NCBI GenBank assembly: GCA_032716605.1
Contig: CM064495.1
Span: forward strand, 26,381,760 to 26,445,759
Direction of reading: 5' to 3'
Length of the DNA stretch: 64,000 nucleotides
Origin: Paralithodes platypus
Taxonomy: Eukaryota > Arthropoda > Malacostraca > Decapoda > Lithodidae
The position numbers and the translations under genes are program-made. Under the pieces are notes generated by a model, which worked only from the letters and a program-made list of their open reading frames with translations, was not told the origin of the DNA and ran no database searches. Every line of letters starts with the position of its first letter. The first letter of the stretch is position 1. Positions 1 through 9,224 of this stretch are shown one piece after another.

Positions 1-487
1 AAGACTCTGGCCATGATTACATAGGTCCACCGTCAGGGCAAGATGACCACTCTGACGATGACTATATGGACATCGACGACCCTCGACCCATCCGCTTGGC
101 CCGGCGTCGTGCTGCCCGTCGTACAGGCCGCCGCCCTGGCCGACGTCCTCGCCGCCCGCCTCCCGAGTTGGCCGTGGGCGTGCTGGGCCACCAGCTGGAT
201 CTCCTCGTCAGCGTAGACAAGACCCATTCTACGTTTTTCAGTGGCAAGACGTAGTTGATGGGGATGGATACAACCCTGATGTGCCAGCTTTTGATGAGGT
301 ACTGGAGGGTTCAGGCATTACCCCCAATTTTCCTGCAGGCCCCAATGCTCCACCACACAAACTATTTGAGGCCTTCTTTGATGAGGAGGTGGTAGGGTAT
401 GTTGTCAAAGAGACAAATAAGCAGCACCAATTCCAGGTCCACTTTATGGGCAAGGTGACCAAGGGCCACATGAGGCAGTGAACCCCA
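1..487 (+). pseudogene. N-terminal part of PB1 piggyBac transposase, broken
   Basis: Sequence matching the acidic and arginine-rich N-terminal region of the PB2 transposase (25216-25710). Relative to PB2 a deletion around 120-165 in the Arg-rich stretch shifts the frame, so an Arg-rich frame (from 66) and the downstream frame (281-481) no longer join. At 479-481 a Trp codon of PB2 has become TGA, ending the upstream frame just before the catalytic core. The region normally precedes the DDE domain in these transposases. It cannot give a full-length protein as it stands, unless read-through occurs; I infer a pseudogene. Confidence 0.7.
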
Positions 488-1789
488 GTGACTCATAAAG
501 AGTTCATGGTGTTCCTGGCACTCACCATGCTAATTCCTCATGTCAAGAAGCATACGTTGCCTGACTATTGGATCACCAATGATCTCATATCCACCCCTGC
601 CTTCGGGAAATATATGTCTCGCGACCGGTACCTTGATATCCTCGCAGCGCTCCATCTTGTCACCAACCTTGACGTCCACCTCCCAGACAAGCTGTGGAAG
701 ATTAGGACGTTGTACGTGATGATGCGAGAACGCTTCACCTCCTACTTCAAGCCCTTCCGCAAGGTCGTCATTGACGAGTCTCTTGTGCTGTTCCGGGGAA
801 AACTCAGCTTCCGGCAGTACATCCCCTCAAAAAGACATCGCTTTGGCATAAAATTCTTTGTGCTGTGCGACTGCCAAACTGGCTATGTCCTGGACTTCCT
901 GGTCTACAGCGGAAAGGAAGGGGACGTGCTTGTGGACCCCCTCATTGGCTTTGGCGGAGCAGTGGTGCAAGCCATGATGGACCGCTACTTTCACAAGAAT
1001 CACGTCCTCTACACGGACAATTACTACACGTCCCCCACTCTCTCACAGTACCTGCATGAGCGCAAGACGGGGACTGTAGGCACAGTACGAGGGAAAAGGA
1101 AGGGCATGCCACCTTTCCCTCCAAAGACCAAAAAAGGTGATGTGTTCAGGAAGAAGTCGGGGCCCATTCTGGCTATCCACTGGCACGACCAGCGGAAGGT
1201 CAACCTCCTGAGCACCATCCACAAGGGGGAAATGGTGGAGACTGGCAAGGTGTATCGCCGCACCCAGGCCAGGGTGACCAAGCCCGATGCTGTCTTGGAC
1301 TACATCAACATGAGGCTGGTGGACAAGTCCGACATGCAGATAGGCTTCATTGACTGCCTGCGTACCTCGTGCAGATGGTACAAAAAGTTCTTTCTGCATA
1401 TGGTGGACATGTCAGTTCTGAATGCCTACAATATATACAAGCTTCGGAATGTGAACACACCCATGAAGTTGAATAGCCTGCGGAGGTTCCAAAAGCAGGT
1501 GTTGACGGAGCTCCTGGAGAAGTATGGTACGCCACAGAGGGCAGTGGCAAATCCTGGGCCCGCCGTTACTGACCGCTTGCAGTGTGCATATTACATGAAT
1601 AGGCACAGGCTTGTTTCCCTCCCTCAGAATGAATCAGGAAGAACGCAGCAGAAGCGGTGCCATGTCTGCTACAACAGCAGGCTGAGGGCGAGGTCAGGTA
1701 AAAAGTCCACCATGGAGTGTGTGGAGTGCAAGGTGGCACTCTGTGCTATAGGGTGCTTCTTTGATTACCACTCCAAGCAGGAGTTCTAA
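488..1789 (+). CDS. piggyBac-type DDE transposase core (PB1)
   Basis: A 433-residue open frame covering the DDE_Tnp_1_7 (piggyBac) catalytic region, which cuts and rejoins DNA at TTAA. Visible catalytic candidates are Asp96 (context VVIDES), Asp177 (VLYTDNYY) and Asp279/Asp282 (LVDKSD), matching the D-D-D(+D) layout of the family. A Cys/His-rich C-terminal tail (about 395-430, CHVC...CVEC...C) is the usual DNA-binding zinc-finger-like domain. The Met start is simply the first after an in-frame TGA at 479-481 and is probably not native; PB2 shows the real protein begins far upstream. Compared with PB2 one Asn codon is missing near residue 272. The core is intact while the N-terminus is broken, so this is probably a recently dead transposase. 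Confidence 0.85.
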   Translation: MTHKEFMVFLALTMLIPHVKKHTLPDYWITNDLISTPAFGKYMSRDRYLDILAALHLVTNLDVHLPDKLWKIRTLYVMMRERFTSYFKPFRKVVIDESLVLFRGKLSFRQYIPSKRHRFGIKFFVLCDCQTGYVLDFLVYSGKEGDVLVDPLIGFGGAVVQAMMDRYFHKNHVLYTDNYYTSPTLSQYLHERKTGTVGTVRGKRKGMPPFPPKTKKGDVFRKKSGPILAIHWHDQRKVNLLSTIHKGEMVETGKVYRRTQARVTKPDAVLDYINMRLVDKSDMQIGFIDCLRTSCRWYKKFFLHMVDMSVLNAYNIYKLRNVNTPMKLNSLRRFQKQVLTELLEKYGTPQRAVANPGPAVTDRLQCAYYMNRHRLVSLPQNESGRTQQKRCHVCYNSRLRARSGKKSTMECVECKVALCAIGCFFDYHSKQEF

Positions 1790-2053
1790 TAATCAGTGAA
1801 AGTGCCAAAGAAAATGACAATATGTACAGTATATATATAGGCAAAAAGTGGAAGTAAACCAATTTATTGTTATACAAAAGTCATGTATTATGAGAAAATT
1901 GATACAAATACAATTACACCATAATAATATGTGAAAGTGACACATATGTATATAATAAGTGACATTCATATGATTAGAACCTATAGAAATATATAAATCA
2001 GTGAAAAAAGACAATAAATTGTATATAAAACGTTTACAAAGCATATAACTAAG

Positions 2054-2575
2054 TGAAAGTGACACAAGACCTAATATTTGATGGCCAAAGTATAATAAAC
2101 ACCTGTGATAACGAATAATCAGTGCCTAATATAACAATAACCTACCTCAATTACTAATAAAATGTACGGTATCGAGTGAAAATGAGCATTATCAGTGACA
2201 GTGACACTCTCTAAAGCATATTTACCAAATTGAAAGTGACACAAGACACAATACTTGATGGCCAAAGTATAATAAACACCTGTGATAACGAATAATCAGT
2301 GCCTAATATAACAATAACCTACCTCAATTACTAATAAAATGTACGGTATCGAGTGAAAATTAGCATTATCAGTGACAGCGACACTCTCTAAAGCATATTT
2401 ATCAAAGTGAAAGTGACACAAGACACAATACTTGATGGCCAAAGTATAATAAACACCTGTGATAACGAGTAATCAGTGCCTAATATAACAATAACCTACC
2501 TCAATTACTAATAAAATGTACGGTATCGAGTGAAAATGAGCAATATCAGTGACAGTGATACCCTAATAAACATAC
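2054..2575 (+). repeat. 177-bp tandem repeat, 3 copies, in PB1 3' region
   Basis: Three head-to-tail units start with TGAAAGTGACACAAGAC at 2054, 2231 and 2408, giving an exact 177-bp period; the third unit is diverged at its end. Further GTGAAAGTGACAC half-motifs lie upstream to 1800. The same three-copy array is in PB2 (27290-27805), so it belongs to the transposon. Possible roles are transposase binding or transcript processing; both are inference. Confidence 0.9.
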
Positions 2576-2972
2576 TTTATATAATTGGCCTCAAAATAAC
2601 TATAAAAATAAATAAACATCACATTCTCAATATCAAACACTAAAATCGTCTAAGGGAGATAAATACTTTGGCGCGACGAGCGGCTAGGTGCGTCGTAGCC
2701 GTGGCCGGGGCGACGCATCCGAACGCGGGAAGAATTTGCCGCCGAAAAGCACTCGTCTTCCCGCGCTCACCATTATGCAACCAGAGGGGCTAGAGACCTC
2801 TACTCAACGCCATTATACAGAGGAAGGTTTGTGGAACATTTTTCTTTTTTATTCATAACATTACATGCCATATTCATTGAATTACAGAGGAGTTAACATA
2901 GCTCAAAGATCGTCAAAACACCCGGTACCGCAGCACAGTCGCGGGCTAGAGTGCCCGGGGCTGGAGGGTTAA

Positions 2973-3893
2973 ACACCTTGCTCATCTCCTCCACAGCTTC
3001 CAGGTCAAACCCACCTAGTCGTCTTTCTACTGCTCTCCTGTACTCTTCCCTGATTTCCTCCTCCTGTAGCCTCTCCACCCTCCTCACCATTCCACCTTCC
3101 TCTTGCCTCCCTCCAGCTCTCCTCACCCACTTCTTTTGTATCCTAACCTTAGGTACTACTACATAATGATCAGACAGACCCCCTCCAATACCCCTATACA
3201 CCCTAGCATTCATCACAGATTTCTTCATTCGTTCATCCACACATACATAATCAATGACTTTCGTTCCACCACTGTCTTATCCTTCATCGTCCACACCCGT
3301 TTCCACGTGTACCTGTGGATCATTCTGTGTCGGAAGAAGGTGTTGGCTATCCACAGCCTCCTCCCCACACATACGTCCACAAGTGCACTACCATTCCCAT
3401 TCACCTCTGATGGTACCCCCCACCCTCCCACCACTCCCTCAACTTTCCTATCACCCACCTTACCATTCATATCCCCCCAATCAGAAATATTCTTTCGTTC
3501 TTGTCAAACTTCTCCAGTGGACGCCTCCACATTCATCCAGAACTCCTCTTTCTTTCTTTCAAGTTTATCCTCTGTCGGGGCATACACACACACAATCACG
3601 CACGTTTGTATTCCTACTTTCATTCTCACCCACACAATCCTTGAACCCACAGACCCATACTCTCTTACACATTCCTTCCATTTGTTACTTACAAACAAAC
3701 ACGCACCTTCTCTCGCTGTTCCTTCACTCACTCCAGCACACACACCCATTCCACACTCCCACTCTCTCACATCTGAACCTTTCCATTTGGTCTCTGTCAT
3801 TCCACATACATCCAGCCTGGCATTCACTAGCACTTCCAGAACCTCTCTCTCTTTTGTGCCATTATTCATGCCACTAACATTCCATGTAGCCAT
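2973..3893 (-). pseudogene. LINE apurinic-type endonuclease domain, frameshifted and truncated
   Basis: Three minus-strand segments read as one endonuclease/exonuclease/phosphatase domain that would nick target DNA for target-primed reverse transcription. 3504-3893 begins MATWNVSGMN and contains the TETKW motif (catalytic Glu region). 3225-3470 contains GVPSEVNGNG and a stretch ending RYTWKR. 2973-3240 contains LSDHYVVV (the terminal Asp-His motif), then runs into PB1 sequence. Frame shifts separate the segments. The family is the abundant craniofacial development protein 2-like type. The TGA of the upstream small frame (3896-3898) lies just before the ATG at 3893. Non-functional here. Confidence 0.78.
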
Positions 3894-3895
3894 TC

Positions 3896-4075
3896 TCAGA
3901 ATGTCTGAAGGAATGTCCTTAGTCGGTCGTGGTTCGTCAACATAGGGCCCGTCCGCATCCGAGGCTGTTCGTTTGTTTTTCTTTGCTTAGGTATTTTTTG
4001 CGGGTGGGGGTCGCAAGCCCACCGACCCAACCTCTTTAGTCGCCTCTTACGACACGCAGAAGGCACGTGGGGCAT
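3896..4075 (-). CDS. small conserved-looking leader ORF upstream of LINE endonuclease
   Basis: A 59-codon frame on the minus strand starting MPHVPSACRK and ending 2 nt before the endonuclease ATG. It contains a basic RKRRLKRLGR segment; the DNA around it (GTCGTAAGAGGCGACTAAA) is a stretch I recognise as common at the 5' end of this LINE type in arthropods. The near-overlap of its stop with the next ATG suggests either termination-reinitiation or that the two were one frame joined through a frameshift. Function unknown. Confidence 0.45.
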   Translation of the reverse strand: MPHVPSACRKRRLKRLGRWACDPHPQKIPKQRKTNEQPRMRTGPMLTNHDRLRTFLQTF

Positions 4076-4104
4076 ATTCTATTCCCTTACCTCCAGCTGC
4101 TGTC

Positions 4105-4601
4105 CTTGACTATAACCTGAACATGTGTCTCATTGATAAGTTCGACATGCAGATGGGCTTCATCGACTGCCTGTGAACATCCTGCAGGTGGTATAAGAAG
4201 TTTGTTCTGCAAACGGTCGACATGTCAGCTCTCAACGCGTACAACATCTACCGACTGAGGACTCCCGGACCCAAGCAATACAAGTCACTGCGCAAGTTCC
4301 ACAAGCAGGTGATACTAGTGCTCTTGGGCAAACATGCTGTACCCGGGACACCTTTAGCAAGACCAGGCCGGCTGGACCGCACGTCGTGTGCAGAATATTT
4401 TAGGGAGCACCAGCTCACCGCCCTTCCTCCCAAACAACCAGATGGTACTGCCAGGAGTCAGAGGAGGTGCCATGTCTGTGCCCACACAACCCGCAGACCC
4501 CAAAAAGTGAAAAAAAAACCACATGGGTATGCCTCGAGTGTGAAGTGGCACTGTGTGCTGGACAATGCTTCCATCAATATCACACTCTAACAAACTTTTG
4601 A
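4105..4601 (+). pseudogene. C-terminal fragment of piggyBac transposase (PB3)
   Basis: Homologous to the last ~160 residues of the PB1/PB2 transposase: DYNLNM...DKFDMQMGFIDCL, then CRWYKKFVLQTVDMSALNAYNIYRL. A TGA replaces an Arg codon just after the GFIDCL motif (about 4173). An A-homopolymer near 4509 has shifted the frame; in the neighbouring frame the Cys-rich tail (CLECEVALCAGQC) continues to a TGA at 4599-4601. The conserved DKSD motif is altered to DKFD, so one acidic-motif neighbour is lost. Clearly dead. Confidence 0.82.
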
Positions 4602-4620
4602 AGTGCTAGTGACAATGACA

Positions 4621-4904
4621 GTGAAAGTGACACTCTAAAATGTAGGCTATATAATATAAAACAATGAGTCAAAGTGAAAGAGACACAAATAACAGTAATT
4701 ATAAGTGCCTTCATAACAATATGAACAAGTGAAAGTGACACTCTAAAATGTAGGATAATATAAAACAATGAGTCAAAGTGAAAGAGACACAAATAACAGT
4801 AATAATAGGCTAAGTGCCTTCATAACAATATGAACAAGTGAAAGTGACACTCTAAAATGTAGGCTATATAATATAAAACAATGAGTCAAAGTGATAGAGA
4901 CACA
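4621..4904 (+). repeat. ~108-bp tandem repeat in PB3 3' region
   Basis: Units beginning GTGAAAGTGACACTCTAAAA start at 4621, 4729 and 4838 (108-109 bp period). The third is interrupted by retroposon SR-A and resumes after 5447. The core GTGAAAGTGACAC is shared with the 177-bp arrays of PB1 and PB2, although the unit differs. Confidence 0.85.
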
Positions 4905-4913
4905 AATAACAGT

Positions 4914-5437
4914 TGTTGTTGTTGTTCCCCAAGCTGCCTGGACGAACAGCCCCAAGGCCCCGAGCAAGGCCAAGGCCATAACTGAGTGCCCCCACAGAAC
5001 CCTCCCTGCCGACCACAATAAAGCCTGGGTGACCGAAGCCACTCCATGGCGGGGAGCTGAGGAGGGTGCGGAAACGCCCGGGAAACCAAAGACCCACCCA
5101 GGGCCCTGTGCCCCTCAGCAATTATGAAAAGAAAGTTGAGAGGCAAAGGAAAAATGTGACGCTTTGGCTTCCAATCTTGGTAGATTGGGAGGTCAATCCA
5201 CGGAAGAGACGCCGTCACTTGAGATCTAGAAAATATATAAGTAAAAGGAACAGTCAGACTAAGCTATGGGTATGGCAGAGATCGCTCAGTTCTCACTCTG
5301 ATAGACCAGCCCATCACCACATGACTAGAACCCAATCCTCTCAGCATCAGCTAGGAAAGGCCCTAGAAAGCCGCCTTTGGCGGGGGGATAGCTCCCCTAT
5401 TTCAACCCCATTCGGGGTTGGGCACCCGCCTCAGTAT
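4914..5437 (-). mobile_element. short (AAC)n-tailed retroposon SR-A, full length
   Basis: A ~524-bp element whose 3' tail on the minus strand is (AAC)n, seen here as GTTGTTGTTGTT at the left edge. It is flanked by the 9-bp direct repeat AATAACAGT (4905-4913 and 5438-5446), which is single-copy in neighbouring tandem units. Tail plus target-site duplication indicate LINE-assisted retroposition. The 5' head (5437 leftward) carries four short stem-loops. Near-identical sequence to SR-C. No clear tRNA-type promoter was recognised, so SINE versus truncated LINE 3' end is open. Confidence 0.85.
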
Positions 5438-5631
5438 AATAACAGTAATAATAAGTGCCTTCATAACAATATGAACAAGTGAAAGTTACACTAAAATCTA
5501 TATTATAGCTTACCTAACAAATACAAGTGAAAATGACACAATCAATTATCATAGTCCAGTGAAAGTGACACTAAAAATATGTAACAAATAAAAGTACAAG
5601 TGAGACACAAAAATATCTTTATAAGTAACAA

Positions 5632-5837
5632 TACAGTACAGGTTTCCCTCACTATCCGATGCCCTGATTTACGATATTATTATAGGTTTTTAGGTGTCTG
5701 GGTTTGGGTTTTGGCTGGTCCCAGAACACATCCCCATTTACCCCATTAATTTTAGGGTTTGCTATATGATTTTTATATTAAAGATCAGGCTTTCAAGTAT
5801 GTAACCCAATCGTAAATCGAAGGAGACCTGTACAGTA
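5632..5837. mobile_element. small MITE with ~19-bp TIRs, TA-flanked
   Basis: Left end TACAGTACAGGTTTCCCTC and the reverse complement of the right end TACTGTACAGGTCTCCTTC match at most positions. Both ends lie at TA, as for Tc1/mariner/pogo relatives. About 206 bp, no coding capacity. It sits in the PB3 3' region. Confidence 0.6.
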
Positions 5838-5935
5838 GAGTGAAAATGACATAATAATGATTATAATAGCAAAATAAACCAATAAAACACTCAAATCGCT
5901 TCCCGGAATAATTGCGGGTGGTGCGACGAGTGCAG

Positions 5936-6144
5936 TATAGGTAGCGCCAACTAACTTGACAATTATCTCGATCTCTGACCTCTTTGTAACTCAAAAAGTT
6001 GAGCGAAGTGGCTGTAAGTTTCCACCTATTTCCTGGTGAACTATTCCCAAACGATAGAAATGTCACCCCGATTGCTTTCATTCATTTTGGGTTATAAGAA
6101 GTTAAGGGGTCCAGATTATTGTCAAGTTCGTTGGCGCTACCTAT
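5936..6144. mobile_element. small MITE with ~35-bp TIRs
   Basis: Left TATAGGTAGCGCCAAC continues through AACTTGACAAT; the right end is its inverted copy with few mismatches. The flanks (GCGACGAGTG on the left, TGCGTCATAGCC on the right) join into the same sequence found uninterrupted in the PB1 and PB2 3' ends (near 2676 and 27910), confirming insertion. No ORF. Confidence 0.7.
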
Positions 6145-6291
6145 AGTGCGTCATAGCCGGGGCCGCAGTTGAGCGTTCGGACGCGTCTCGGTAAATACGT
6201 GCCGAAAGTTATCTCCACGGAAATCGTCATCACACCTGAACCGGATATGAGTATCAACCTTTATAAATGACGCCCAGGTGGGAAGGGTTAA

Positions 6292-6640
6292 GGGGAGCGT
6301 CCGCTATAGGTATAAGAGGTGTAGGTTGAAAAATCCGAAATTGAGATTTTCAGTGCTCTCGTAAGGGCAACACTGTAGGAGTCATGTGGCAAAGTTTTAG
6401 ACTCCTAAATTAAAAAATACCCTAAATACAGGGTGCCCCCCCCCCCTTACGCATCGCCGTACTCACGGCGTATACAGTACAGTATGTGGTATCGTGGTAT
6501 GAACGATAATACCCAATACAATCGCATTATTATGCACTAATATGGACAAATTACAATCAAAGGAGGTCTCTGGCAACTCAACTGAACCTAGGCAAACCTC
6601 ATCCTGCTCGGGTTGTACTGGCGGGAGAGATAAGAGTCAG
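6292..6640. other. no recognisable gene
   Basis: AT-rich sequence with a C10 homopolymer near 6430. It lies between the PB3 end and the LINE-A leader. I see nothing coding in it. Confidence 0.4.
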
Positions 6641-6782
6641 TGCTTGTGCTGATACCTTCGGCTTCGGCCGGTACCGGTAGTACCTTCTTTCGGGAAGGGG
6701 GGACCAGATGTTAAGGCGAGGTTGAGGTTGGCAGCACGGTCTGGGTCAACAACAATACTTAATCCTTGTTTTCGCCGATAAG

Positions 6783-7882
6783 ATGGCAAATAGTGAGGAA
6801 AATAGAAGCTTGAGAGATCGAGGAGCAAAGAAGAAGGCTTGTAGAATGTGTGATTTCAGCGGCAAGGTAAATGATGACATGCTGTGTAAGAACTACGAGG
6901 ATGAAGTGCGGGGCAAGAAGGAGCTATGTGGATTCTGTGAGCGTTGGGTGGACGACGACGGCGCTGGATGCGACGGCTGTGGTTTTTGGTATCACCGAGA
7001 ATGTGAAGGTATGGACCAATAGGTTTTCGATGTTGTGAAAAGCTTAGAGATGTGGTTCTGCAAAAGCTGCAGCCCTAAGTGAAGAAGAATATAGAGGAAC
7101 AACAAAAGTTGAAACAGGAGAATACCAAGAAGAAGGACGAGCTCAAAACATTGGAGCAGAAAAATGCTGAAATCTACTAGAGGATGGAGGATGTAGAAAG
7201 AAAGATGAATAAACCAAAGCATATTGGGTCGGTAAGTGGGGAAACAAATCAGAATGAAGATGAAAAGGTTGGAATAAATGAGTTGAGAGAGGAATTGAGA
7301 ATACTGAAGGTAGCAAATGATGAGGTAAGGGACATGATTAAAGACCTGGACAAGAAATGGATGGAGAGAGATAATGAAATGGTAAGAAAGGTTACTGAGA
7401 AAATGGTGGAGAACATAGAAGAAATGCAAGATCAAGAAAAACGGAAGAACAATGTGATTATACTTAATGTACCAGAAAGCAAGAAGGAAAAACCGAAAGA
7501 GAGAGAGGAAGAGGACAGAAAGTTATGTGAGTATGTGTTTAAAGAAATCTTGGATGTGAAGGAGGTTAAAGTAGAGAAAATGTTCAGGATGGGACGATTT
7601 GTGAAAGAAAAAGAAAGACCAATGTCTGTAATTTTGAATGAAGTAGGTGTGAAGTGGGAGTTAATAAAGAAAGGTAAAGAGCTAAAAGATCAAGAAGACT
7701 CGGTAATCAGCAACATTTTTATTGCTGTTGACCGAACAAAAAAAGAAAGAGAAGCGGATGCCAAACTTAGAGATGAGCTAAAATATAGAGGGGGAAGAAG
7801 AGGGTAAATGGATTATAAAGAAAGGCAAGATTGTACAACAAGATAATCAGAATGGCAGATACAGGAATACAGTGTGACATAA
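6783..7882 (+). pseudogene. LINE-A ORF1: PHD finger, coiled coil, RNA-binding-like domain
   Basis: From the ATG at 6783 the frame encodes a Cys/His-rich PHD-type finger (CGFCERWVDDDGAGCDGCGFWYHREC, described here by parts: CGFC, CDGC, WYHREC) broken by TAG at 7020 and TGA near 7079. A second open stretch (7184-7807, 207 residues) has a Lys/Glu-rich predicted coiled coil (about 20-85), then an RRM-like block with NNVIILNVPES and MFRMGRF, as in ORF1 proteins of CR1/L1-type LINEs. A frame change near 7790 leads to the basic end KWIIKKGKIV and a TGA at about 7880. PHD fingers in ORF1 are known from CR1-like elements. It would bind element RNA; now dead. Confidence 0.75.
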
Positions 7883-9224
7883 TAGAGTAAAGAAAGAAAA
7901 GAAGTTAAGCAAGGAGGAAAGCATTATTATTAAGATAATAAATATACAGTGGACTCTCGCATCTAACACATTTTGATCTAGCGAATTTGCATCTAACGGC
8001 CCTTTTGGAGCTCTACCCTATCTCAATCTAACGAACCAAAATCCATATCTAACGGCAATTATTCTGGGTGCCCGGTATCAATTTTCCAAATTTCCCGCCG
8101 ATCCCTAAAATTTCCCGCCAAATAGGCCTACATTGAGCTAAGTGGCGTCCCTCCCTCCCTCCCTCCCCGTCACTGTCGTCAGTCTAGTCCGCACCACGCA
8201 TTAGGCTACTCAACCCAAACCAATCTTTTGTTGTGTTACTCGCCCCAACCTTAAGCTTTTGTTGTGTTACGCCTTTTGTGATGTCGACCCAATCCTCAGG
8301 TACTGGAGAGGGGAGTGGTGAGAATGGAAACATGCATAAGAGAAAGACAAAAGTACCAGTGAAGAGGGTTACGCATGTTGGAAAAAACTGAATAAATATA
8401 CGGCAGAGGATAAAGCGAAAGTGATTGAACTAATTGTAAAAGGCCTCAAGAACTGTGAGATAGTAAAAATAACTGGGTTTCCCGAGGGGACAGTGCATAA
8501 CTTTAAGAGACAGAAAACTGAAATTAAAGCCAGCCTATCTGTTGCAAAGACGTGTTTTAGTGGCAATGTTAATGCATCTCAAAGGGTGCTAACAAACTAT
8601 TCTTCGTCTACCCGCCTCGTTGCCAAGATGGAGTTCTACCTTGAAAAGTGGATAGAACGTAAGTTCAAGGATGGGGGGAGCATCAATGGTCCACAAACAA
8701 GAAACCAAGCCCTTGTTCTCTACAATACCCTTATTAAAAAGAACAACATAAAAGATCCAGCCCCATTTGTTGCTTCTGTTGGATGGTTTGCTAAGTTTAA
8801 GAAAAGGTTTGGGATAAAACACGCTCATTACCAAGGGGAGCTTTCATCTGCAGACACACTTGCAGCCAATTCGTTTCCTGCTGTTGCACAGGCAGAAATT
8901 GATGAGTGAGGGTACTGCTTAGACCAGGTCTACAATTGCGATGAAACTGGTCTCTATTGGAAAAGATCGCCGAAGTCCACATTCATCAGTAAAAAAGAAA
9001 AGCAGGCACCTGGCGTGAAGATGGCCAAGGATAGGCTGAGTGTGTTATTGACCTGCAATGCCACAGGTACTCACTGCATGAAGCCCCTAGTGATATATAA
9101 ATTCAAGCGGCCCCGGCGTATAAAGGGGCTGATAAGAACAATCTGGATTATATCTACTGGGCCTCTAACACCAAGGGATATATGAATATGGCGCTCTCTG
9201 CTAAGTGGTTTGATGAGCAGTTTC

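Larger units (their letters stand above)
1..2972 (+). mobile_element. piggyBac-like DNA transposon PB1, 5' end outside window
   Basis: This is the 3' two-thirds of a piggyBac-superfamily transposon that moved by cut-and-paste into TTAA. It is collinear with PB2 from 25216 onward: same transposase, same 177-bp tandem array, same GC-rich 3' end. The right end reads GGGCTGGAGGG followed by TTAA at 2969-2972, as in PB2. The sequence beyond that TTAA is a LINE endonuclease fragment, so PB1 landed in a LINE. The left end and first ~1.3 kb lie before base 1. Boundary on the right is confident; coding capacity is broken. Confidence 0.88.
2973..4097 (-). mobile_element. non-LTR retrotransposon (RTE/craniofacial-type endonuclease) fragment
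   Basis: The 5' part of a minus-strand LINE: a small upstream frame then an endonuclease domain. Its downstream part is cut off by PB1, whose TTAA end (2969-2972) interrupts the coding frame. Its 5' boundary near 4097 abuts PB3 transposase sequence. The remainder of the LINE should lie to the left, outside the window. Confidence 0.75.
4098..6291 (+). mobile_element. diverged piggyBac-like relic PB3 (3' part)
   Basis: C-terminal transposase codons, then a GTGAAAGTGACAC-rich tandem region, then a GC-rich tail resembling the PB1/PB2 3' ends (GCGACGAG..., GTGCGTCATAGCCG...), ending GGTGGGAAGGG + TTAA at 6288-6291. It is more diverged than PB1 and PB2 and is interrupted by one retroposon and two MITEs. 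The left edge at about 4098 is where the LINE fragment begins, so the LINE inserted into PB3 and the rest of PB3 lies left of the window. Confidence 0.75.

Noticed and set aside
1024..1399. Minus-strand frames opposite the piggyBac core (and the same at 26250-26628)
   Set aside because: Shadows of the conserved transposase; they recur only because PB1 and PB2 are near-identical.
3103..3945. 280-codon + strand open frame
   Set aside because: Ser/Thr/Pro/His low-complexity translation antisense to the recognisable LINE endonuclease.
5355..5437. HDV-like ribozyme at the retroposon 5' end
   Set aside because: A P1-like pairing GGCGGG/CCCGCC exists, but I could not identify the rest of the nested pseudoknot or catalytic segments; left as a test only.
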